64,000 nucleotides of DNA from Bradyrhizobium sp. SK17. Lineage in GTDB: Bacteria; Pseudomonadota; Alphaproteobacteria; Rhizobiales; Xanthobacteraceae. The notes below the pieces were generated by a model, which saw only the letters and a program-made list of their open reading frames with translations, was not told where the DNA came from and did not search any database. Position 1 is the first letter of the stretch. The number at the start of each line of letters is the position of its first letter. A program made the translations under genes and the position numbers. The stretch covers positions 1,860,001 to 1,924,000 of the forward strand of contig NZ_CP025113.1 of assembly GCF_002831585.1 (NCBI RefSeq). The letters are read 5' to 3'. Positions 40,762-49,500 of the stretch are shown here, one piece after another.

Positions 40762-42312
40762 TCACACGATCCGTGAGGTCTTGTTGCCCCAATAGCGGTC
40801 GCGCAGCAGGCGCTTGTAGAGTTTTCCGGTCGGCAGCCGCGGCAGCTCGGCCTCGAAATCCACCGAGCGCGGCACCTTCTGGCGCGACAGTGAGCCTGCG
40901 CAGAACGCAATCAACTCGTCGGCGAGCTCCGGCCCCGGCGCGATTCCCTCGGCCGGCTGCACCACCGCTTTCACCTCCTCGCCGAGATCGACATTGGGCA
41001 CGCCGAACACCGCGGCGTCGGCAACCTTGGGATGGGTGATCAGCAAATTCTCACATTCCTGCGGATAGATGTTCACGCCGCCGGAGATGATCATGAAGGT
41101 GGCGCGGTCGGTAAGATAGAGGAAGTTGTCGTCGTCGACATAGCCGACGTCGCCGACCGTGCTCATGCTGCCGTCGGCCGAGCGCGCTTCGCTGGTCTTG
41201 GCGGGATCGTTGAAATATTCGAATGGCGATCCGGTCTTGAACCACACGGTGCCGGGCGTGCCCTTGGGGCAGGGCTGCATGTTCTCGTCCAGGATATGCA
41301 GGTCGCCGAGCAAGACCCTGCCGACGGTGCCGCGATGTGCGAGCCATTCCTCGCTGTTGCAGGCGGTGAAGCCGAGGCCTTCGGTCGCGCCGTAATATTC
41401 GTGGATGATCGGTCCCCACCATTTGATCATGTCGTCCTTGACCAGCGCCGGGCAGGGCGCGGCGGCATGAACGGCGATCTCGAGCGTCGACAGATCGTAG
41501 CGGGTGCGAACCTGTTCGGGCAGCTTCAGCATGCGCGAGAACATGGTCGGCACCAGCTGGCTGTGGGTGATGCCCCATTGCTCGACCAGCTGGAGATAGC
41601 GCTCGGGATCGAAGCTCTCCATGATCACAACGGTGCCGCCCATCCGGATGGTGAGATTGACCGCGGCCTGCGGCGCCGAGTGATAGAGCGGCGCCGGCGA
41701 CAGATAGACCATGCCCTCGCGGTAGTGCCACAGCTTGGTCAGGAAATCGAACAGCGGCAGGTTCTGCGACGGCGGCTGCTCCGGCAGCGGCCGCACGATG
41801 CCCTTGGGCCGGCCCGTGGTGCCGGACGAATACAGCATCGCGGTGCCGGCATATTCGTCCGCGATCGGCGTTGCCGGCAAGCCCGCGGTCACCTGTTGCA
41901 GCCCGACGATCCGCTCGCTCTCGCTGTCGCCGTCGACCACGATGCAGACTTCGACCTGCGGACACTCCTTCAGCGCCTCGTGAGCGATCTCGAGCTTCAG
42001 CTTCGAGGTGATCAGGATCCGCGACTGGCTGTTGGTCAGGATGTAGGCGAGCTCGCCGGCCGTGAGGTAGGAATTGACGCAGGTGTAATAGAGTCCCGCA
42101 CGTTCGCCGGCGCCGCAGGCTTCGAGGTAGCGGTTGTTGTTCTCCATGAAGATCGAATAATGATCGAGCCGCTTCATGCCGCGGTTGCGGAACAGATGCG
42201 CGAGGCGGTTGTTGCGCGCCTCGAGCTCGCGATAGGTGACGATCTCGCCGGTCCCGGCCATGATGAAAGCGGGTTGCAGCGGACGCAGGTAAGCATGCTT
42301 GCCGGTGTACAT
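40762..42312 (-). CDS. AMP-forming acyl-CoA ligase
   Basis: A 516-residue adenylate-forming ligase. AMP-binding motif AMLYSSGTTGRPKGIV near residue 165; EYYGATEG near 310; hinge region DRATFMIISGGVNIYPQECE near 405; catalytic Lys region LPTGKLYK near 500. GGAG lies four bases before the ATG at 42312. It lies between the dioxygenase and the iron-type dehydrogenase genes, all leftward, likely one operon (gaps 97 and 37 bases). Confidence 0.9.
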   Translation of the reverse strand: MYTGKHAYLRPLQPAFIMAGTGEIVTYRELEARNNRLAHLFRNRGMKRLDHYSIFMENNNRYLEACGAGERAGLYYTCVNSYLTAGELAYILTNSQSRILITSKLKLEIAHEALKECPQVEVCIVVDGDSESERIVGLQQVTAGLPATPIADEYAGTAMLYSSGTTGRPKGIVRPLPEQPPSQNLPLFDFLTKLWHYREGMVYLSPAPLYHSAPQAAVNLTIRMGGTVVIMESFDPERYLQLVEQWGITHSQLVPTMFSRMLKLPEQVRTRYDLSTLEIAVHAAAPCPALVKDDMIKWWGPIIHEYYGATEGLGFTACNSEEWLAHRGTVGRVLLGDLHILDENMQPCPKGTPGTVWFKTGSPFEYFNDPAKTSEARSADGSMSTVGDVGYVDDDNFLYLTDRATFMIISGGVNIYPQECENLLITHPKVADAAVFGVPNVDLGEEVKAVVQPAEGIAPGPELADELIAFCAGSLSRQKVPRSVDFEAELPRLPTGKLYKRLLRDRYWGNKTSRIV

Positions 42313-42349
42313 CGAACTCCATTCCCCCTCTTCGCGGCTGGTTCTTGTT

Positions 42350-43504
42350 CTAGGCCGCCATCAGCAGAATCTCGCGCACCTGGGACGGGCCGTCGATCTT
42401 GCGTGGATTGCGCGGCACCCAGGGCGTGCGCATCGCGCCTGCCGCGACGCGATCGAAATGTTCGGGGCCGACCTGCACCTCCTTGAGGCTGCGCGGCATG
42501 CCGAGGTCGCGGATGAAGCCGTCGAGCACATCACCGGCGTCCTCGCCCGGATGCCCCATCGCGGCCGCGACCAGCGCCTGCCGGTCGGCATTGTCGCGCT
42601 TGTTCCAGCGCATCACCGCGGGCAGCATCACGCACGAGGTGTAGCCATGCGGCACGTCGAACTCGGCGCCGAGCACGTAGCCGATGCCGTGGCTGGCGCC
42701 CATCGGCACACCGGAGGCGAGCGGGCCGGTCGAGAGCCAGGTGCCGATCTGGCAATCCATCCGTGCCGAAATGTCCTTCGGGTCCGCCTTCACCCGCGGC
42801 AGGCCGGCCGCCAGCATCTCTAGTCCCTTCAGTGCCTGCGCGTCGCCGTAAGGATGCGCCTCGCGCGAGCAGATGCCCTCGACGCAATGATCGACGGCGC
42901 GGATGCCGGTCGACAGGAACAGCCAGTCCGGCGTGTGCACCGACAATTCCGGATCGAGGATGGTGGCGCGCGGCATCACCAGCGGATGGCGCAGCATCTC
43001 CTTCTGCCGCTTGGCCTCGTTGGTGACGCCGGCGATCGAGGAGAACTCGCCACCGGCGATGGTGGTCGGCACGCTGATCTGGCGCACGACTGGCGGCCTC
43101 ATCTCGGGTATGACCCCGCCATGGGTGCGGATCGTGTCGATGCCGTCTGATGTCGTGACGTTGTTGGCGAGGCAGAGCTGCACCGCCTTGGCGCCGTCGG
43201 TGATCGAGCCGCCGCCGATCGTGACGATCAGGTCGGCCTGCGCGTCACGCGCCTGTTCCGTCGCGGCGATGACCGCCGCGCGCGGCGTATGCGCCGGCAT
43301 CCGGTCGAAGGTGCCGACGCAGCGCGAGCCGAGCGCCTGGCGGACCTTTTCGATCTCGTCGGTCTCGCGGTTCAGCGTGCCGGAGACCATCAAAAAGGCG
43401 CGCTGCGCGCCAAGCCGGTCCAGTTGCTCGACGATGGCCTCACGGGCGGCCCGCCCGAACACGACCTCGTCCATGGCGCCAAATACGACACGGCCTCGAT
43501 GCAC
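42350..43504 (-). CDS. Iron-containing alcohol dehydrogenase / maleylacetate reductase-like
   Basis: A 384-residue group III iron-dependent dehydrogenase. The NAD(P)-binding region IVTIGGGSITDGAKAVQL is near residue 95. Metal-ligand positions are visible as Asp/His in GIRAVDHCVE (near 200), His in GASHGIGYVLG (near 270) and His in DVPHGYT. The GTG at 43504 has GGGAGG upstream. Maleylacetate reductases of chloroaromatic and resorcinol pathways belong here, as do many alcohol dehydrogenases; sequence alone does not separate them. It appears to be the first gene of the ligase/dioxygenase run. Confidence 0.85.
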   Translation of the reverse strand: MHRGRVVFGAMDEVVFGRAAREAIVEQLDRLGAQRAFLMVSGTLNRETDEIEKVRQALGSRCVGTFDRMPAHTPRAAVIAATEQARDAQADLIVTIGGGSITDGAKAVQLCLANNVTTSDGIDTIRTHGGVIPEMRPPVVRQISVPTTIAGGEFSSIAGVTNEAKRQKEMLRHPLVMPRATILDPELSVHTPDWLFLSTGIRAVDHCVEGICSREAHPYGDAQALKGLEMLAAGLPRVKADPKDISARMDCQIGTWLSTGPLASGVPMGASHGIGYVLGAEFDVPHGYTSCVMLPAVMRWNKRDNADRQALVAAAMGHPGEDAGDVLDGFIRDLGMPRSLKEVQVGPEHFDRVAAGAMRTPWVPRNPRKIDGPSQVREILLMAA

Positions 43505-43809
43505 GTGGCTTTCCTCCCTCAATGCCGTCCGCCTTGCCGGCGGCCCCTTTGCGGAGAGGTTAGCGGAGGAAATCGGGGCCGTCATCAGGGTCCTCGGGCT
43601 GCGTATTCGACGGCGCCGCACCCATCACTGTCGGCCTGGTGTTCGCCAGGACCATTGCGGAGATCTGGCGTCGTGCGTTGGTCATGAATCCACACCCTCG
43701 CGGCGCCATGCGTCCGAGTCTTGCGTTTAGTTGCCCTGCTGCGCTCGCGTCATCCCGTCGCGTGGCCGGGTGCGGCGTGCTACAGCTTTGCGGTCAACAG
43801 GGGCACCGC
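43505..43809. other. Divergent intergenic region, no gene supported
   Basis: 305 bases between the leftward dehydrogenase gene and the rightward DUF6916-like gene. It must hold both promoters. I see no repeat copy or RNA gene in it. Confidence 0.5.
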
Positions 43810-44112
43810 ATGACATCCACCGTCGATCTGGCGAAACTGCATATCGATGATTTCACGCCGCACCAGGATGCCGTGTTCGAGATGCAGGCGGCGGATCGCG
43901 TCGTGGCCCTGAAGCTCGTCAAGGTCGAGCTTGCGGGCAACAGCGGCCGGGCGGGCGGCGCGTTCTCGCTGCTGTTCGCGGGACCGAACGGGCAATGGCT
44001 GCCGCAGGCGACCTATCCGGTACGGCACCCGGCGCTGGGCATGATCGACATCTTCCTGGTGCCGATCGGCCCGCTCGAAGACGGCAACGGCTATCAGGCG
44101 ATCTTCACCTGA
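43810..44112 (+). CDS. Small DUF6916-like protein
   Basis: A 100-residue protein without signal peptide. The pattern (F-E... L-L-V-E-L, then GGAFSLLFAGPNG, then LPQATYPVRHPALGMIDIFLVPIG) matches the DUF6916 family as I remember it; that family is often next to phage-tail-collar proteins. Its 3' end overlaps the convergent GNAT gene by 19 bases. It lies on the opposite strand to the three tail-collar genes just beyond. Function unknown; assembly or attachment partner of the collar proteins is a guess from position. Confidence 0.65.
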   Translation: MTSTVDLAKLHIDDFTPHQDAVFEMQAADRVVALKLVKVELAGNSGRAGGAFSLLFAGPNGQWLPQATYPVRHPALGMIDIFLVPIGPLEDGNGYQAIFT

Positions 44113-44654
44113 TGGCCTGAGGCGCCTGCCGCGCGCCACCGCATCAGGTCGTAGACGCCCTTATCCTCCTCGGCGATGAAGCCGAGCCTGTGGTACAGCC
44201 GGATCGCCGGATTGAATTTCTCGACATGGATCGACACCGCCTTGCCGGCCGCGGCCGCCTCGTCGAGCAGGTCGCGCATCAGCGCGCCGCCGAGACCCGA
44301 TCCGCGATGCTCCGGCAGCAAGGCGATATCGATGACGCAATGCTCGCTCGGCCAGCGGTCGACGTAGAGCCGTCCGATATCCGCTCCGTCGCGCATCGCC
44401 ACCAGCCAGTCGGCGGTCGGATAGTATTGCTGGTAATGCGCGTGCTGCGCCTTGAACTGCATCGCCAGGAAAGCGGCCTTCTGCTCCGCGCTCCACGGCG
44501 TCAGCGCCAGCTCCTCGGCGCGGGTCGAGGCATAGAGCCGCTCGAGGAAAGGCAGATCGGCATCATTGATGCGGCGGAAGCGCAAGCCGGTCTCCGCGGC
44601 GCGGATCCAGCCGAAGGCCGAGAGCGCCGGATCGCTGTGCGATCTATCTGCCAT
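44094..44654 (-). CDS. GNAT-family N-acetyltransferase
   Basis: A 186-residue acetyltransferase. The acetyl-CoA motif A (VIDIALLPEHRGSGLGGALM, with the R/Q-G-x-G-G/A loop RGSGLGG) is near residue 110, and motif B region HVEKFNPAIRLYHRLGF near 150. The substrate amine is unknown. It follows the third tail-collar gene by 7 bases on the same strand, so it is probably the last gene of that operon and may modify those proteins or an associated product. Confidence 0.88.
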   Translation of the reverse strand: MADRSHSDPALSAFGWIRAAETGLRFRRINDADLPFLERLYASTRAEELALTPWSAEQKAAFLAMQFKAQHAHYQQYYPTADWLVAMRDGADIGRLYVDRWPSEHCVIDIALLPEHRGSGLGGALMRDLLDEAAAAGKAVSIHVEKFNPAIRLYHRLGFIAEEDKGVYDLMRWRAAGASGHQVKIA

Positions 44655-44661
44655 GACCGGG

Positions 44662-45189
44662 TCAACCGCGCTGCGGGAAGATGCCCTGCAACGCGATGCA
44701 GAAATTCAGGGTGAGGTAGGGCATCAGATTGTTGTGGGGCCGGTTGCCGCCGGTCGGCCCGATCGAACTCGCCGCCGAGAACGGCGAAATATTGGTCAGC
44801 GTCCCGGTATAGGCCTGACCTGGATTGGCCCGCGCCAGCGATCGCACCGGGCTCGGAGCTGCGAGGTTGGCTGGATTGATGTTGCCCTGGATCGCATGGT
44901 TGTGCTGCGGCATTTCAGTTGGCAGCAGCGTCACCGTCGTGGTGCCGCCGGTCTGCCCGATGTCGTAAATGGTGCCGGTAGAGCCTTGCCCCTGTTGCAT
45001 CGGCGAACTGCCTTGCATGTTGGGCAGCCCGAAAGTGCTCTTGCCGTTGCCGCCATAAATCGTGCCGAGCAGCGAGAACAGCGCAGTGTTCTGCGAGATC
45101 GGCATCAACTGGCCGTCGCAGAACGCCCATCCCCTCGGCGCAAAATTGAACGGGAAGATGCGAATCTCGGCCACGAATGGATCAGACAT
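44662..45189 (-). CDS. Phage-tail-collar (MdpB-like) protein 3
   Basis: A 175-residue protein with an N-terminal phage tail collar domain: IRIFPFNFAPRGWAFCDGQL (residues 8-27), then NTALFSLLGTIYGGNGKSTF and LPNMQGSSP. A central variable, Gly/Asn-rich part with EMPQHNHAI follows, and the C-terminus NLMPYLTLNFCIALQGIFP is conserved in all three tandem genes. Such proteins were named microcystin-dependent protein B. They have no signal peptide. The three copies are adjacent with gaps of 12 and 9 bases. Confidence 0.92.
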   Translation of the reverse strand: MSDPFVAEIRIFPFNFAPRGWAFCDGQLMPISQNTALFSLLGTIYGGNGKSTFGLPNMQGSSPMQQGQGSTGTIYDIGQTGGTTTVTLLPTEMPQHNHAIQGNINPANLAAPSPVRSLARANPGQAYTGTLTNISPFSAASSIGPTGGNRPHNNLMPYLTLNFCIALQGIFPQRG

Positions 45190-45198
45190 GGTCCCGTC

Positions 45199-45702
45199 CT
45201 AGCTTTGACTTGGATAAACGCCGAACAGCGCAATGATGAAGTTGATGCAAAGGTACGGCTGCATGTTGTCATGCGGCTGGTTGCCGCCGACCAGCGAGCA
45301 CGCCTGGTTCGCCATCGCCGACGCGGCCGGGACCTCGCGGTAGATCTGCGTCGCGCCCACGCTGCCCACGACGTTGCCGGTCACCGTGTTGCTGGTCGCG
45401 TTGTTCTGGGAGGCCGCCATCGGGTGGGAGTGGACGGGCAGTTGCTGGGTGATCAGCGTCACCTGCTCGCTACCCCCGATCAGCCCGATCGGATAATTGC
45501 CGGTCTGGTGCAACGGCAGCCGGCCCTGGAGATTTGGCAAGGCGAATGTGGTCTGGCCGTTGCCGCCATAGGTCGTTCCGATCAGATTGTACAAGGTGTC
45601 GTATTGCGAGATCGGCAGGACCTGTCCCTGGCATAGCATCCAGTTGAGCGGCGCAAAATTGCCGGCGAACATGCGGATCTCGCCGATATAGGGCTGGCTC
45701 AT
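45199..45702 (-). CDS. Phage-tail-collar (MdpB-like) protein 2
   Basis: A 167-residue paralogue: IRMFAGNFAPLNWMLCQGQV, then NLIGTTYGGNGQTTFALPNL, LPVHSHPM, and the C-terminus NMQPYLCINFIIALFGVYP. Compared with copies 1 and 3, the collar core is more divergent (MLCQGQ for AFCNGQ). Sits between the other two copies in one operon. Confidence 0.92.
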   Translation of the reverse strand: MSQPYIGEIRMFAGNFAPLNWMLCQGQVLPISQYDTLYNLIGTTYGGNGQTTFALPNLQGRLPLHQTGNYPIGLIGGSEQVTLITQQLPVHSHPMAASQNNATSNTVTGNVVGSVGATQIYREVPAASAMANQACSLVGGNQPHDNMQPYLCINFIIALFGVYPSQS

Positions 45703-45714
45703 GGCGGGCGTCCC

Positions 45715-46212
45715 TCAGTTCTGGGTGGGAAAGATGCCCTGCAATGCAATGCAGAAGCTGACCGCGAGATAGGGCTGCATGTTTTCGTGGGCCTGCGAGC
45801 CTCCGGCATTGCCGACGGTGCTCGGGTCGAGCGTCGTCAGATTGTTGGCGGCGGTGTAGAGATTGGCCGACGTCGCCATCAGGTTGCCGGTGACCGCGGG
45901 ATTGTCGGCGTTGTTGGTCGTCCCCTGAAATACATGCGGGTGCTGCGGCATCTCGGCGATCGACAACGTGTGCGACGCCTCACCGCCGGTCTGGCCCAAC
46001 GCGAAGCCCGAGCCCATATGGACCGGCACCTTTCCTTGCAGATTGGGCAGCGCAAAGGTCGTCATGCCGTTGCCGCCATAGGTCGTGCCGAGCAGCGAGA
46101 ACAGAGCCTGGTTCTGATTGATCGGCATCGTCTGGCCGTTGCAAAACGCCCAGCCTTTCGGCGGGAAGCTGAACGACACCATCTTGATTTCCGAGAGAAA
46201 CGGTTCGGACAT
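45715..46212 (-). CDS. Phage-tail-collar (MdpB-like) protein 1
   Basis: A 165-residue paralogue: IKMVSFSFPPKGWAFCNGQT, then LFSLLGTTYGGNGMTTFALP, EMPQHPHVF, and the C-terminus NMQPYLAVSFCIALQGIFP. It is the first gene of the trio-plus-GNAT operon, with a promoter presumably in the 336 bases upstream. Three tail-collar genes in tandem without head, sheath or lysis genes are not a prophage; they look like a domesticated, fibre-tip-like set. Confidence 0.92.
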   Translation of the reverse strand: MSEPFLSEIKMVSFSFPPKGWAFCNGQTMPINQNQALFSLLGTTYGGNGMTTFALPNLQGKVPVHMGSGFALGQTGGEASHTLSIAEMPQHPHVFQGTTNNADNPAVTGNLMATSANLYTAANNLTTLDPSTVGNAGGSQAHENMQPYLAVSFCIALQGIFPTQN

Positions 46213-46548
46213 CGATCCTCCGTCAGACTGGTCGTGCTGTCAGTGATTCGGTTTGCCGGTGGCCCGGTTTTGTCGGCGACGCGAGTTGTTGGCGACGAGG
46301 TCCGTCAGTGACGTGACTGGCTGGTGACCCAGTGAATGAAAATGCCGCGAAATGTCGTCATGCATGTAACCAGCGCACGATAGCGTGTTTTGTGTCGAGT
46401 GCAACCTCAACGATTGGTCCGCATTTGTAATTTTTTATGCGTCCGCTCGTCGATCGCCGGCTCGCGCGGGCGGCACGGGATCGATCGCGCGGACGTCATG
46501 TCACGAAGCGGACATGAACCCACAGGCGCGATGAGCCGCTTGATTAGA
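46213..46548. other. Intergenic region upstream of tail-collar operon
   Basis: 336 bases between the stop of the giant repeat protein gene and the start of tail-collar gene 1, both leftward. Part of it (about 46370-46440) is clearly more AT-rich than the surroundings, including a TTTTTTA run, and may hold a promoter for the collar operon or a terminator for the giant gene. No gene is supported. Confidence 0.5.
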
Positions 46549-49500
46549 TCAAACCACGAGATCGTGGTGGGTCTGAACGTGATAATCGGTCGGCGTGCCG
46601 CCCATGGCCGCCAATATCATTTCGTGGCCGGTCCACCATGGCGCGGCGGCACTGGATGGCCCGCCGAACAGATCGGTCAGCGCCTGCACATTCCGCGCGA
46701 GGCTCGACTCATGGCCGGCGTCGGTCTGCGACGACGCCTGGGCCATCGTCGAGAAGTCGAAGCCTTGGCTCGAGGCGGCGCCGGTAGGTGCCGATTTGCC
46801 CGTTGGTTGAGTCGTCGACGTATCATTCTGCGGGGACGCGGCGCCCTGTGTGTTGGCGTTGGCCTGGACGACGTCGGCGGCACTGACCAGACGGCGCTCG
46901 CCATCGGCGAGGCCGATATACATCAGGTCGTTGACGTCGGACGGCGAGATCAAGTCGGGAAGGCCGAGCACGTGGCCCAGTTCATGCGCCACGGTGGTGA
47001 GGAGGTCGAGATGGCCCGCCGCGGCCGTCGACGGATCGGTCAGGAGATCCGTGCCCGCGGCATTGAGGGCGTGCGCGAACTCGAAACTGTCCGACACGGT
47101 CGGGTCGATGAACCAGCCATGGCCGGCGGCGTCGACGTCGATCGTGATATGTCCTGCGCCTTCCTGCCCGATGATCTGGCCGCCGAGATCGGCAATGCTG
47201 AAGGTGACGGCATGCAGGGCGGCGAGCGCAGCCGAACTGGCGCCCGCGGATGCCCATTCGGCGATCGCAGCCGACACCACCGCATTGAGCTCGCCCTGGG
47301 TCAGGTGCATCTCTCCGGTGCTGGGCGTCGCAGCCTGCACGCCGCCCGCCTCGGCGAGCAGCGGCGCGACCGCAGCCGGAAGCGCCGGCAGCGTGCTGAC
47401 CAGTGTCGTCGTGCCGATACCGCCGGTGGTGTCGACGCTGATGCCGCCTGTGCTGCTGGTGTCGTCGTCGGTGATCACGCCCTGCGCCGAGCCGGAGGTC
47501 GAACCGTTCTTCGACAGGTTCAGGTGGGTGTTGCCGTTGAAATTGCTCAGCTCGACGTCGGTGGCGTAGCTCGAATTGTGGTTCAGCGTGTTCCTGCTGC
47601 CCGTCGTGCTGCCGGATCCCGTCCCGATCACGATGTTGGTCGTGCTGGTGTCCGACGCGGTCGCACCGTTTTCGACATCGAGCGCTGCAAACGGACTGGT
47701 GGAGGTTGGAGACGATACCGAGTTGCCGTACAGCGAGGCGTTCAGGGTCGAACTGCCGTCGTTGTTTTGCAGCGCGATGCCGGAGTCGCCCGCTCCGGTG
47801 ATGGTGTTGTTCTGGATCAGCGTCGTCAGCGAGCCGGCGCCGGCGTCGCGCACGAAAATGCCGTCGGAGTTCGAGCCGGCCTTCGCCGGGCCGATCTCGT
47901 TGCTGGCGATCGTGCCCGACATGGTGCCGCTGTCGGCGCCCTTGGCGACGAAGATGCCCACGGTGTCGAACGCGTTGGCGCCGCCATCGGTCAGGACGTT
48001 GTGCGAGATGTCGAAGGTGGTGGTGGCGGCCGAGGCGAGGGTGCCGGATCCGCTGCGGATATCGACCCCGGTGCCGCCGCCGGGAACGATGGCTTCGCCG
48101 TTGTGGAAGGTATTGCTCCGGACCACCGCGTCCATCGACGCATTGTTGTTGGCGATCAGGGCAATGAAATCGGAACGGGTCCCGGCGAAGCTGCTGTTGG
48201 TGACGGTATAGTTGGCGGTCGCCGAATTGTAGACCTGGGCGAGGACATTGTCGTTGCCGCCGGTTGTGCCGACCAGGCCGAACGTGTCGCTGTCCATCGT
48301 CAGGCGGTTCAGCGTGCCGCTGGTGTTGTAGAGATCGACATTCTGGGTGTAGCCGCCGGAGATGCTGGATCCCGTGATCGAGGCGGTGCCGAGCAGATTG
48401 TCGAACCGGATGCTGCTCTCTTCGCGATCGCCGGCATTGCTGCTGCCGTTCGTGCCGCTGATCGTGCTGTTCGCGAGCGTGAAGCCGGTGACGTTGTTGC
48501 CGTAGATCGCGAAATTGCTGAAATCGTGCAACGTCACGTCGGTGAGCGACACGTTGGCGGTATTGTGCAGGAAAATGCCGGTCCCGCTCGTGCCGGACGT
48601 GGTCTGCCCGCCGGCATCGGTGCCGGTCAGGATATCGCTGCCGGTCTTGTTGTCGATGGTGCCGCCGGAGCCGGCGACTCCGGTGCCGGTGATCACAAGG
48701 CCACCGGCCGTGCCGGTCGTGTCGAGAATGATGCCGGCACTGCTCGACGTGCCGGTGGACGAGATGCTCTGGAAGGTCAGATTGCCGGCGCCGATATTGG
48801 TGTGCTCGACGTCGAGTGCGGTGCCGGTCGTGGACGTGATGGTGTTGGTTGCCCCGGTGACGGTGATGGTGCCGCCATGGGTGAAGCTCAGGCCGGCGCC
48901 GCTCGACGTATTGACCGTGATGTCGGACATCGTCACGGTGCCGACATTGTTGCCGTCGTCGCTGATGCCGATTCCGGTCGAAGCCGAGGTGTCGATGCTG
49001 ACGCCGGTGATGCTGTGGCCGGTCGTGCCGAGCAGGTCGATGCCGTTGTCGGCGCCGGTCACCTTGATCACCGGATCGGTGCCGGAACCGGTGTTGGCGG
49101 TGACCACCGCGCTGGTCACCGGATTGGTGAACTGCAAGGTGTGGCTGCCGCCGATCAGGTTGACGCCGTTGGCGAGATTGATGCCGTTGGCCTCGGTGTA
49201 GGTGCCGGTGCCGTGCTCGAGCACGACATAGTCGCCGGAGCCTGCCGGGTTCGCCGCGTTGAAGGCGGCGATCGACGTAAATGGATCGTGCTGGGTGCCG
49301 AGGTTGGCGCTGCCGGTGGCCGAATTGTCGATGTAGAACACTTGCGGCACGACGCCGACATGGAAGCTCTGCGGGCCCGACGAGAGCGGCCCGGCGCTGC
49401 CATTGTTGTCGGCGACGTTGAGGGAGACGGTATCGGAGCCGGTATAGCCGTCGTCGCTGTTGTAGGTCAGCGTCGCCAGCGCGGTGTTGATCTGCGCCAC

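Noticed and set aside
44662..46212. Tail-collar genes as part of a prophage
   Set aside because: No capsid, portal, terminase, sheath, lysis or integrase genes are found in the flanks; three adjacent collar proteins alone do not make a prophage.
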